Of a stretch of 64,000 nt of DNA, positions 45,118 through 54,569 are shown in pieces. The DNA comes from Serripes groenlandicus (taxonomy: Eukaryota > Mollusca > Bivalvia > Cardiida > Cardiidae). The stretch is taken from contig JASEVX010000005.1 in the NCBI GenBank assembly GCA_031761405.1, positions 33,980,869 through 34,044,868 of the forward strand, written 5' to 3'. The position numbers and the translations under genes were made by a program. The stretch's first letter is position 1, and every line of letters begins with the position of its first letter. The notes under the pieces were generated by a model, which was not told the DNA's origin, did not search any database, and saw only the letters and a list, made by a program, of their open reading frames with translations.

Positions 45118-46358
45118 AAACATTGTAGATCAAGATTAGTCTTGAATTGGGTACACTGTGGTCAAAGATAAGTATTGATTTGATTACACTGTAGACCAAG
45201 ATAAGTCTTGAGTTAGCTACAATGTAGACCAAGATAAGTCTTGATTTGGCTACACTGTAGACCAAGATTAGTCTTTGATTTAGCTACAAGGTAGACCAAC
45301 AAAAGCTTTAAGTAGGTTACATTGTAGACCAAAATAAGCTTTAAGTAGGTTACACTGTAGACCAAGATTTGTCTTGAGTAGGCTACTATGTAGACCTAGA
45401 TAAGTCTTGAGTAGACTACATTGTAGACCGAGGTTAGTCTTGAGTAGGCTACATAGTAGACCAAGATAAGTCTTGAGTAGGCTACATAGTATACCAAGAT
45501 AAGTCTTGATTAGGCTACATAGTAGACCAAGATAAGTCTTGAGTAGGCTACATAGTATACCAAGATAAGTCTTGAGTTTGCTACACTGTAGACCAAGGTT
45601 AGTCTTGAGTAGGCTACACTGTAGACCAAGGTGAAAATTGAGTAGGCTACTCTGTAAACCAAGATAAGTATTGAGTAGGCTACTATGTAGACCGAGATAA
45701 GTCTTGAGTTGGCTACATAGTAGGCCAAGATAAGTCTTGAGTAGGCTACACTGTAGACCGAGATAAGTCTTGAGTTGGCTACCCTGTAGACCAAGATAAG
45801 TCTTGAGTTGGCTACACTGTAGACCAAGATAAGTCTTGAGTAGGCTACACTGTAGACCAAGATAAGTCTTGAGTTTGCTACTCTGTAGACCAAGGTTAGT
45901 CTTGAGTAGGCTACTCTGTAGACTAAGGTTAGTCTTGAGTAGGCTACTCTGTAGACCAAGATTAGTCTTGAGTAGGCTACTCTGTAGATCAAGATTAGTC
46001 TTGAGTAGGTGACACTGTAGACCAAGATAAGTATTGAGTAGGTTACACTGTAGACCAAGGTTAGTCTTGAGTAGTCTACTCTGTAGACCAAGGTTAGTCT
46101 TGAGTAGGCTACTCTGTAGACGAAGATGAGTCTTGAGTAGGTTACTCTGTAGACCAAGGTTAGTCTTGAGTAGGCTACTCTGTAGACCAAGGTTAGTCTT
46201 AAGTAGGCTATTCTGTAGACTAATATTAGTCTTGAGTAGGCTACTCTGTAGATCAAGGTTAGTCTGGAGTAGGCTACTCTGTAGACCAAGATTAGTCTTG
46301 AGTAGGTTACTCTGTAGACCAAGGTTAGTCTTGAGTAGGCTACATAGTAGACGAAGAC
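45118..46358 (+). repeat. 33-bp satellite array C, about 37 units
   Basis: Begins with the same diverged first units as array A (AAACATTGTAGATCAAGATT) and ends with the same last unit as array B (GTAGACGAAGACTACAATGC). Array C is therefore the uninterrupted counterpart of A+B. Minus-strand ORF of 301 codons and plus-strand ORF of 112 codons (RLLCRPRLVLS repeats) are period artefacts. Confidence 0.95.
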
Positions 46359-46514
46359 TACAATGCTCTGTTTCGTTGTGGTTTTTGTGTCAATTATTTG
46401 AAAGCGCAATAGCATATCTATATATATATATAGTATGTGTTTATATCACTTTCAGGAATCAACCACGATAAGAGTATTACATTAGTGCGGCATAAACCAT
46501 ACATACACTTGTCT

Positions 46515-46580
46515 TCGAAGCCAAGTGGTGACGGAGTCCGCTACAAGATCGGGGATCGCAGATTCGAAGCCAAGTTGCTA
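46515..46580 (+). other. tRNA-like (SINE-head-like) sequence, copy 2
   Basis: GAAGCCAAGTGGTGACGGAG with GCAGATTCGAAGCC downstream. Partner of the sequence at 40,738. Confidence 0.5.
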
Positions 46581-46717
46581 CACTAAATTACACTATTGAT
46601 TGCTTATTTGATGTCTGACAAAAAAGATAATAAAATACTTAAACCTATTCAAAACAAGATTGTCTACTAATTTCACTCTCTTCCAGGGCCGTAAGAGAAA
46701 TAAGGTTTGTGAATACT

Positions 46718-46836
46718 TTGAGATATTAAGGCAAACAGTGCTGATTTCAGATGATAACGCTCGTGACGAGCTGACTCGCCTGAATTTGTATTGTTCGTAA
46801 AAAAAACAATAGTGTCAAAAGCGATGAAAGAGTTAA
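46718..46836. mobile_element. T1 MITE remnant, copy 2
   Basis: Counterpart of 40,918-41,046, with GCTCGTGACGAGCTGACTCG as central dyad and GATGAAAGAGTTAA as right end. Confidence 0.6.
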
Positions 46837-47504
46837 AGTTCATTGGGCCCTACAATAGGAATGAGACTTCAATTTAGAAACAATGTGTGCATCTCTGAAC
46901 GTGTTTAATAGTTTACCATTTTCAAAAACAGTGATATAAAGAGCAAGCTGATGCTTTCAGACTATTTGTGTTATTCAGAACGTTATCATAATCCTACTGA
47001 TTATTTTAAACGGTTACCGGCTTTTTGTTCTAGCAATCTGTTACATCTTAATGGAGAAGTATTTGTTTCGGAAACGATGATGTCCCATATCTCGAAGACT
47101 TGCAATAATAACAGACCAAGATAAAGTCCCTATTTCAGATAAAAACGTCTTTGCACATCATATTTCATACTACCAACAACGTCAATATAAGTGATTGCTC
47201 TGCTATTCTAATGCTGATTGGAAGTCATGAAAATAGTTTTGCCGGTCAAAGCGAATTGCTGTTGGAAATTGGTCACGCATTATCCTAGGCTTTAAGCAAC
47301 ATGTTTGAGTCCTGTTGTACTCGACGTTTGAGTAAATGTTTGGACAATGTAAACAAAATATTAGCATACAGATTCCCACCTGTACATTATTCTATTAGGT
47401 TTAATTATTGTGTACTAATTTAATATATGTAGATAGCAAAAAGACTACTCCGTAAATATATCAAAAACTATGTTGCTTAACCCGTTCTGTTTTACGCGTG
47501 AGGT

Positions 47505-47817
47505 CAATGGCGGCTTATATCTACAATGCATTTTCTGTCAAGACTGTGTGAATGCACCGTCTCATCTTCCGAAGGTAGTTCCGTGATTTGATCATGTGAT
47601 GAATTTGCTTTATACAAAAATAAAGGAAATACATTTTACTCGTGCAACCGGTTGTCATTCCAAAGACTTTAAACATATATATGGCTGTCCTTACTGGCGC
47701 TGAATGTTGCGTAGTAAGCGTTTTGACTGTCTGGCTGGTGTCAGCATGAACTAGAGGTACTGGTAACCATGGAAACGCCGTGATATAACTAAAACATCGT
47801 TGTAAAACACAAAACAA
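47505..47817. repeat. Dispersed segment with SINE tail, copy 2
   Basis: Counterpart of 41,716-42,060. The SINE piece (GGTAACCATGGAAACGCCGT) is shorter through a deletion of the GAAAGCGG part. Confidence 0.6.
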
Positions 47818-48004
47818 TCACATCAGTTGTACACCACAATCAAAACAAGAGATATAGAATGGTATTTAACCAACAGCAATTATGCCGCCTTAAACAGCAT
47901 ATCAGTCATAAGGCAGTATGAATTACAGAGACCAGCGTGTCAGTACTACTGATATCACCCTATTCAACCATGATGGCCAAAACAGGAAGGCAATCAATTA
48001 ACTT

Positions 48005-48217
48005 TTAACTCTTTCAGCGCCAAAGGCAGTATTGAGCTTTTTGCAAACAATACAGATTCAGGTGAGTCAGCTCGTAACGAGCTGTCTCACCTGAAATCTG
48101 CATTGTTTAGCTGCGAGTTATAGAAATATTCCAAAAATCCTATAACATTACAATAGAGTCGTCCGAGTTTGAACATGGAAGGGTCTACTTTAAACAATTC
48201 GGCGCTGAGAGGGTTAA
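48005..48217 (+). mobile_element. T1 MITE, complete, with visible empty site in copy 1
   Basis: TTAACTCTTTCAGCGCCAAAG .. central CAGGTGAGTCAGCTCGTAAC / GAGCTGTCTCACCTG .. TTCGGCGCTGAGAGGGTTAA, 213 bp. Copy 1 reads CTTTTAAAGTCG at the matching place, so the insertion duplicated TTAA. This is direct evidence for the target site and the exact element ends. Confidence 0.92.
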
Positions 48218-48486
48218 AGTTGTTTAAACGGGTAGTATACCGTTGTATCCCACTACCGTGTATCCGAACTGTCTCAGCAGAGTAGTATACACTGTCCGTC
48301 TACATGTTATATATATTACTACATGTATCGTCTGATAATAAACAAGTTGTTTCGCTCACATATTTTACGCCTATATAACTTTGAATGTGTCCAAACGGGA
48401 GGGAGAGTAAATAAGACCGTAACTATCATATACTTACACTTGGTATTACACCGTCTCGGTAGTGAGATAGAACGGTTTAATACCCG

Positions 48487-48696
48487 TTAACTCTTTCAGC
48501 GCCGAATTGTTTAAAGGCTATTTCATATTCAAAATAGAGCGTCTCCATTTCTCATGTAATAACAGTTTGGACTATTTCGATAAATAAAAGGCAAACAATG
48601 CTGATTTCAGGTGAGACAGCTCGTTACGAGCTGACTCGCCTGAATCAGTATTGTTTGCAAAAACCTTAATATTGCCTTTGACGCTGAAATAGTTAA
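48487..48696 (-). mobile_element. T1 MITE, complete, opposite orientation
   Basis: TTAACTCTTTCAGCGCCGAA .. GGTGAGACAGCTCGTTACGAG .. TTTGACGCTGAAATAGTTAA, 210 bp. Internal landmarks are in reverse order to the 48,005 copy. The matching site in copy 1 reads CTGATAAACGAC (one base from TTAA). Confidence 0.9.
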
Positions 48697-48989
48697 ACGA
48701 CCTTTGTCTTCCTAACTTTTTTGATTGCTCCCTATGACTTATTCAGAAACAATTTGTCAGCAATTACTCCAGTAGACGTTCACGTGTTGGTTTCTCTAAG
48801 CCTCTGCTATATTGTCTAATATAACTTATTTCGAAAAGACTTTACAAAGAATGCACTGTACACAATTTTATGTTATTGTGGCATAAAACTGGCCATGTTT
48901 TTCTTAAACAATATATATCAACTTAAAAGAAAAACTATTTCAAGTAAAAGGTAGGCATATGAACCATGGGATCTGATTTGCACAGCCAT

Positions 48990-49190
48990 TTAAAGAAAAT
49001 TCCCTCTAAATGGATGCCGCAATCCAGGGACTAGCCGCCAAATGCAGCCCTGCAAAGCCAGCGGTGCACCGCCATAACACGGAGGAAATTGTCCCTGAAC
49101 AGCGGCACCCCAAAGAAGGAGCCTAAATTATGCTCCAACTGAGGTTTGGCAGACGCACTTCATTGAATATGTGACTCTGAGCTTAAAGCC
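48990..49190. other. G+C-richer segment, copy 2
   Basis: Counterpart of 42,800-43,000 with only a few differences (for example AACATGGAAG versus AACACGGAGG). Confidence 0.4.
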
Positions 49191-50290
49191 ATTGTAAATA
49201 TAAAAAGGATGAACTGGAAATGTTTGATCTGAGTAAACATGTAAAGCTGGTATTTGTTTACCTTGTCTGATACTAAAAATAGAAAATGTTTAAAACTATT
49301 TCCTCGCGGAGTGATTTCTTTCTAGAATGAAAGATGTTATAGCTGAGAGGTAACTATTGTTTATGATTAAGTGTGTTCTACCTATCCAAATGAATAAAAT
49401 GAAACAATTGAAGGTTGAACTTTGTTGATTTGCATTGAACTAAAGCAGGAATTGAATTGCTTATCTTTGACCTACACGTACACCTAGTGTTAGTTTCGTA
49501 GCGTTTCGTAGATCACTTTATACCTGCTTATTCGGCACAGCAAGCCACTGATAAACTAATGCAAGCAGTTCTGACTGCTCGTGAAAGTGACCAAAACTGC
49601 TCCTCGCTGTTCTTAAAAGACGTATTCGTTCCAAGAAATGATTAGTTAGTTCCGATTCTAAGAATAACGATGCTCTGCAGTGTGAATCTAAGTCACACCA
49701 TAATCTATTTTGTATAATTCACTTAACCTTTACAAAATAGTTTGAGAATTTTGTCTCCTACATCGAATGGTAAAAAGAAAAAAATAATGTTTTTAAATTC
49801 TAATTCGGACTGAAATTTCCATCAAATTCCAGTTTATAAGACTAGAAAACTTGGCAAAAAATATAAACGATAAAACGCGGGTCTGCATTTTTGCATCGAT
49901 CTTCATAAGTTTTTCTTCAATTCAATACATTAACATTGTACACTATATTGTAGCGGTTGCAGGCGAAATCAATCATGTACATCTTCGATTTAGTTGTATA
50001 TCAATCGACAAAGGAGAGTACATAACGGGGCGTCACTCATAGCTTTGCATCAGTATAAATTATAATATGATTATCCTAGACACTGATGAGTATGAGAGTA
50101 TGCGAATGTTAACGCAATACTTTTCATGTTCGTATCAAGAGGGTTATTTATGAGTGAAACGAATGCAGTAGAGACACATTTTCAGACGCTTCGTATAGTG
50201 GGTTAATCTTCTAAAGGCCACTTGAAGCATTTTATCTCAGAGCTCCAGATAAGGGGCATTTGTCATGTTATGAAATTATTATTCTTCACT

Positions 50291-50367
50291 CAAACCCTAT
50301 GTTTTGGGTACTCAAAAGAATCATCTCAGTGAGACGATTCTTTTGAGTACCCGCAACATAGGGTTTG
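50291..50367. repeat. H1 hairpin repeat, copy 2
   Basis: Same stem as 44,124-44,198, with one mismatch (AATCATCTC opposite GAGACGATT). Marks the right edge of copy 2. Confidence 0.8.
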
Positions 50368-50411
50368 GTTGGGTAATAAGAGAGATAATTTGGGAAAAGG
50401 GGTCAGCTCAC

Positions 50412-50547
50412 TCTTCATTATCTGCTCCTCTGATTCTGATGTACTAAAATCTAAACATATAGTAGATAATTCCTTAGATATTAAGTTAAGCCCGTCGTGA
50501 TTATGCATTAAACAGCGGATCTGTACTCCCAGTCGTTCCTCTTTCAA
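50412..50547 (-). CDS. Candidate exon, unknown protein
   Basis: The minus-strand frame from 50,547 to 50,412 reads ERLGVQIRCLMHNHDGLNLI followed by SKELSTICLDFSTSESEEQ and IMK. The mix of charged and hydrophobic residues looks protein-like, unlike the low-complexity shadows elsewhere. A donor-like AAGA|GTGAGC follows at 50,411. The upstream acceptor (TTGAAAG) is weak. The frame continues into the H1 repeat if not spliced. No family was recognised. The sequence lies 25 bp outside the right border of the segmental duplication and is absent from copy 1. It could be a chance ORF. Confidence 0.25.
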
Positions 50548-51860
50548 TTATTTTTGTACAAACAAGGACACGTACAGAGGTAATAGCATATCAGTGTTGT
50601 CATGTAAAAGCATACTTACTTCTAATATATCAGTTTATCCCAGATCACGAACGCATATGTACATACTGATCGATATTTAGGCTGCACGTGTTTTTACATT
50701 TACAGCAGGTCAATGGCGGCTTATATCTTCAATACATGATCTGTCAAGACTGTGTGAATGCAACGTCTCATCTCAGTATTCATTGTACGATGAATATATA
50801 CAGCACACGATAGTTTCAGGATGACGCGACGTAATATCGGAAACTTGGGCGAATACACGTCAATCTAAAGTCAATGTTCAGACGGGGATTCCGAATCGAG
50901 CGGGCGTTTTTGACAGTTGCAATTTTGAGTGTTATGTTCTTCTACAGATAGTAAAGCAAAGAACAAAGGCAGAGTTTCTCTGAACAATATGTCTATTTAT
51001 ACGTTTTCCTAAACCATTTGGTCATATTTAAACTAAACTTAAATACAACTAGCTTTGTTTGTAAAATGACAATAAAACCAAAGGAAACACAATACAAAAG
51101 AAAACTTGAGTAACACATGTTCTGTTTTAGCCATGCCACGCATACTCCATTCAGGAGTTGCGATGGGTGAAGGTCAAGGTTAGCCAACGTTTCCACTTAG
51201 TGTAATCAGGGTCTTCCCCGTTGGCCATGTAGTCATACGAGAATCATGGAAGTCCTTTGAGGACGGTTATGACTTGCGAGTCGTTTACTTAAGTGTGCTG
51301 TGCTATCGTAATGACCCTTTATTTCTGATCAATTTTTTCCCTCTTTTTCTTGGACCCTTTTCAAGAGATACACTATTTATTCTTATCTTTCACAAAAACA
51401 CAACAATCAACCACTTCGGAAAAAACATTTGGTCTTTACTTAATTTATTTTCTGATAAGTTCCCGTTCAATATTTTTTTTATTTTTATTTAGTCAAAGGA
51501 TATATCATGTTATTAATGTACAACAATAGTTACTAAACTGGAATTAAATTACATGTATGCAAACTATTATAAAAGGGAATGGTCTTGTCTTAGTTGAGAT
51601 GTGGCTAGACCCTTTTACCTATATCTTCTGTTACGTTTGTGCTACTGTATATTTGTAATTTGTACATGTATATTGGCAATAAAATATGTTTAAACTAAAA
51701 AAACAGCAGCTTTGTTTACGTTTGGCGTGCATCATTTCTTAACCTTGAAAATAGATAGGGTATACATTAGTGTTATATCGGTATAAAGAATGTTATCTCG
51801 TATCGAAGTAAAGTGAAGATTTATATGAGCAATTTGACAAACCGTTTTACTATGTATTCG
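50548..51860. other. Intergenic stretch with one repeat fragment
   Basis: Bases 50,706-50,776 are a third copy of the GGTCAATGGCGGCTTATATC segment. On the minus strand about 51,245-51,155, a short open frame DYMANGEDPDYTKWKRW.. looks protein-like but is under 35 codons, lacks splice support and is not called. Otherwise nothing is seen. Confidence 0.35.
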
Positions 51861-51867
51861 TTTGAGA

Positions 51868-52145
51868 TATCTTTCTAAATTAAGATATATCTATATTAAA
51901 TAGAGAGATATCTTGGTTTAACAATAGAGATATCTATATAAGCCAGAGAGATATCTCTATAAGCCAGAGGAGAGATATCCTTTTATCTAACAGAGATATT
52001 AGTCTAGCTTATATAAATATCGCTCACGGATATCACTCTATTGAAGATAACATTATCCTTTAGAGAGATGTCTCCTTAAGCACTTTAACAAGATATCTCT
52101 CTAAATTAGAAAGATATCCTTTCAACTTTGAGAGATATCTCTCTT
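51868..52145. repeat. Cluster of AGAGATATCTCT palindromes
   Basis: At least ten occurrences of GATATC or GATATCTCT, many inside the 12-bp palindrome AGAGATATCTCT, are spaced irregularly 20-40 bp apart. AAGCCAGAG recurs between some of them (about 51,946 and 51,961). It is a degenerate palindrome-rich repeat; no ORF. Confidence 0.7.
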
Positions 52146-52552
52146 TGACTTGTATAGGCGTGTAATGACTGTTCTCTAGTATTTGAAACGTGTCATTGAT
52201 TCTACCGAAGACAATAGGCGAATCGAAGCCAATACGAAATGTTATAATCAAACTGAGAAACCACAAGTTAATCTTGATCGACACAGGTCAAAATTAATAA
52301 TAGTTTGCCTTTGTGTGCAAAGAGCATGGTTCAGATATTCATGACAAGTTTAAATCATAGGTTTAAATTATCATATTGTTTATTCACATTTAAAAATGTA
52401 AATACAGTTTTAAAAATCGTCAATATTGACGTCTACTGTAGCATGTACAATGTAGGAGATAACCTCAAGTGCTCTTGTCATAGCTATGAAAACATGTGTT
52501 TAGTATATAAGGGAATTTTAATCTCAATTTGGGTTATCGCAGGGGAGTCGCA

Positions 52553-53266
52553 TGGTCAACGTTCGCTGTCCGTTCGATACTACAGACACTCTGCGGGCGA
52601 ATGTCGTGACGAGGCCCACATGGCGCTACGTTCGCCGTACACGCTCTGTACGACATCCTTGACGATTCTAGGCCTACTCATGAATAAGGCTCGGGCCTTT
52701 TTCTATGATCCTTCCCCAATCCTCGTCCATAGGTATCGCTCTGTCCTATTGATGGCATCTTGAATTATTTGTTCCTTACTTATAAAAGCTAGGTATATGT
52801 ACTCCAGCTGACTAGCTAATACAAATGAGATGTTTTCAGATATTTCTGATTTGGTTTATTCTTGTCGTACGGACACCGTGCATACTTCATACGGGCATCG
52901 TACGAGTGTAATACGAACGCATATTCATCGTTCGAGTGTAATACGAACGCATATTCATCGTACGAGTGTAATACGAACGCATATTCATCGTTCGAGTGTA
53001 ATACGAACGCATATTTATCGTTCGAGTGTAAAACGAACGCTTATTCATCGTTCGAGGTAGTCCGAGCTTCTTGCGAGCTCCACACGACTTGTCTGCGATG
53101 TCCGTACGGATATCCTACGACTGCATCCTTCAAAATATCGTATGGGGGACCGTAGGTATGTGATCAGAAGCTACTACGGCTGTACGGAAGCCGTACGGAT
53201 TTTAAAAATTAAAGAAATTGTACAATTTTTTTAATCATAAGGACAGCGAACGGATATGTGACCAAA
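52553..53266. repeat. About 714-bp segment flanked by inverted CGTTCGCTGTCC
   Basis: TGGTCAACGTTCGCTGTCCG at 52,553 is matched in inverse by GGACAGCGAACGG..TGACCA at about 53,241-53,264. Between them are CpG-rich words (CGTACGG, TCCGTACGGA) and the 30-bp minisatellite. It could be a non-autonomous DNA element. The 152-codon ORF at 52,305-52,763 overlaps its left end and is not accepted. Confidence 0.5.
52890..53056 (+). repeat. 30-bp minisatellite, about 5.5 units
   Basis: CGTTCGAGTGTAATACGAAC + GCATATTCAT repeats exactly every 30 bp from about 52,900. The period is a multiple of three, so two frames stay open (HIHRSSVIRT and YSSFECNTNA repeats). Each unit has the perfect dyad CGTTCG/CGAACG. 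Confidence 0.9.
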
Positions 53267-53269
53267 GCA

Positions 53270-54229
53270 TTATAAATTTGAAAGGATGACACTTGAATCT
53301 CTTTTCATATTGAACAAGAGAATCGCCGATGATAAAAATCTTGTATGGATGTATCATATTCACTGTGACCTTGACCTTTTACCTACTTAGGTGAAACGCG
53401 AACCAATGTAGTATGAAGTATGAAGTATGAAGTATGAAGGAATTATCGCAGATGTATTAGCGTTACTATAACCTTGGTCCTTGAGTTTTGAGTTGTATTA
53501 ACTTTTCTCAAGGGTATCATGCAAAGGTACATTGACGTAAAACTGATGGGGTTACACTTCAAACTTGTTATCCCAAGTTGCATTTAGGACAGTTTACGTG
53601 AAGACAGACATAAACGGCTCTAAGACGGGTCGTCACTGTACAGACATGTCACACTTTTTGTGGCTTGATGTTGTATTGTAATTTAATTGAAAAGAAACAT
53701 CACAAGTAATTGAGTCAGCGCAATTATTAGTTGAAACAACAACCAAACAAAAGGTGACACATTTTTTGTTTGATTTTACCTAGTGTCCTTGAAGTAATAA
53801 TATATATATGTACAGACAATCTGCGGAAAGGCAATTTCCTTCCACACATTAATTAATCAAAGGAATCTTCAATTGAATTTAGTTGTCTCTTTATGAACCT
53901 TTGTTTGTACATAAAAGATAGCAACAGTTTGGAACATTATATGATATTATTACAATCGTTTAAATCATGTACAATTATATTTATACATGTATATAAAAAT
54001 TTCATTTTATACTCGTTTAGTATACATTAGAAATTAGATAAAATATGTTTATTGTAAATATTGAATTAAAAGCAGGAATCGATATATAATATTAATTGAA
54101 GAATCACTAATGCACCTTGGAAATTGATCAGACTATCAGAACAATAATGGAAATAATCAATGTGGAAACTTCTTGTCGTTTTCTTTTGGGTCAAACACGA
54201 GAGTGTAATTGTTTTTCTTCTTTTCGCAG
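53270..54229. other. Intergenic stretch with minor repeats
   Basis: AGTATGA x4 at about 53,410-53,440. TGTGACCTTGACCTTTTACC at 53,364 resembles a TGACCT-rich dispersed repeat. Nothing coding is seen. Confidence 0.4.
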
Positions 54230-54259
54230 ATATGTATTTCAGGGACGTACATGTTCCTG
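54230..54259 (+). CDS. Speculative 30-nt micro-exon
   Basis: A long pyrimidine tract ending TTCTTCTTTTCGCAG precedes ATATGTATTTCAGGGACGTA CATGTTCCTG, which is followed by GTAAAT. All three frames are open over 30 nt, so reading frame cannot be judged. Splice signals this close are expected by chance at some rate. Confidence 0.15.
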
Positions 54260-54352
54260 GTAAATTAACTAAAGAGAGACACAAATGTTATTACAGCAGT
54301 AGATTTTACAGAACATTTCAAACTATAAGTTAATTAAAATTTAAATATTGAT

Positions 54353-54568
54353 ATGCGCGGAACTTCATCTTTAAAACTAACAGTTCAGGCATTTCGAAGA
54401 ATGTACATTACGACCATTGCCTGCAGTATGGCAGTCTTTCTGGCCATGCATATTTTTGTAAATCATTTAATTCGAATTCAAGAAGCCTCCATCACACAGT
54501 GTTCTGTTGGGTCGTGTAGTTTGAGTCTGCATATACATATGTATCTGCATTTGTCCCAAATTAACTAA
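54353..54568 (+). CDS. Weak candidate ORF with one membrane segment
   Basis: 71 codons from ATG 54,353. A basic N-terminus (RGTSSLKLTVQAFRR) is followed by a hydrophobic stretch, about residues 18-40 (MYITTIACSMAVFLAMHIFV). This would suit a type II signal anchor, as in Golgi enzymes, but no catalytic domain follows and no strong donor was found. It may be chance. Confidence 0.15.
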   Translation: MRGTSSLKLTVQAFRRMYITTIACSMAVFLAMHIFVNHLIRIQEASITQCSVGSCSLSLHIHMYLHLSQIN

Positions 54569-54569
54569 G

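Larger units (their letters stand above)
47985..48725. mobile_element. Inverted-repeat element interrupted in both arms (copy 2)
   Basis: The same element as 42,217-42,530, but each terminal arm is split by a T1 MITE (48,005-48,217 and 48,487-48,696). Removing the MITEs and one TTAA each restores the copy-1 order. Confidence 0.75.
44627..50387 (+). repeat. Segmental duplication, copy 2 (5.8 kb)
   Basis: Direct repeat of copy 1 beginning ACGTACAGATTTACAAAATT and ending after the H1 hairpin at TAATAAGAGAGATA. It lacks the retrotransposon, has a shorter 33-bp array (about 1.24 kb against about 2.77 kb) and carries two T1 MITE insertions not present in copy 1. A 20-bp A/T-rich run near 43,145 of copy 1 is also absent here. 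Confidence 0.9.

Noticed and set aside
46133..46471. Plus-strand ORF of 112 codons with RLLCRPRLVLS repeats
   Set aside because: Opposite-strand reading of the same satellite.
52305..52763. Plus-strand ORF of 152 codons
   Set aside because: It begins in AT-rich DNA and ends inside the inverted-end segment at 52.55-53.27 kb; it has no motif, and the composition changes mid-way.
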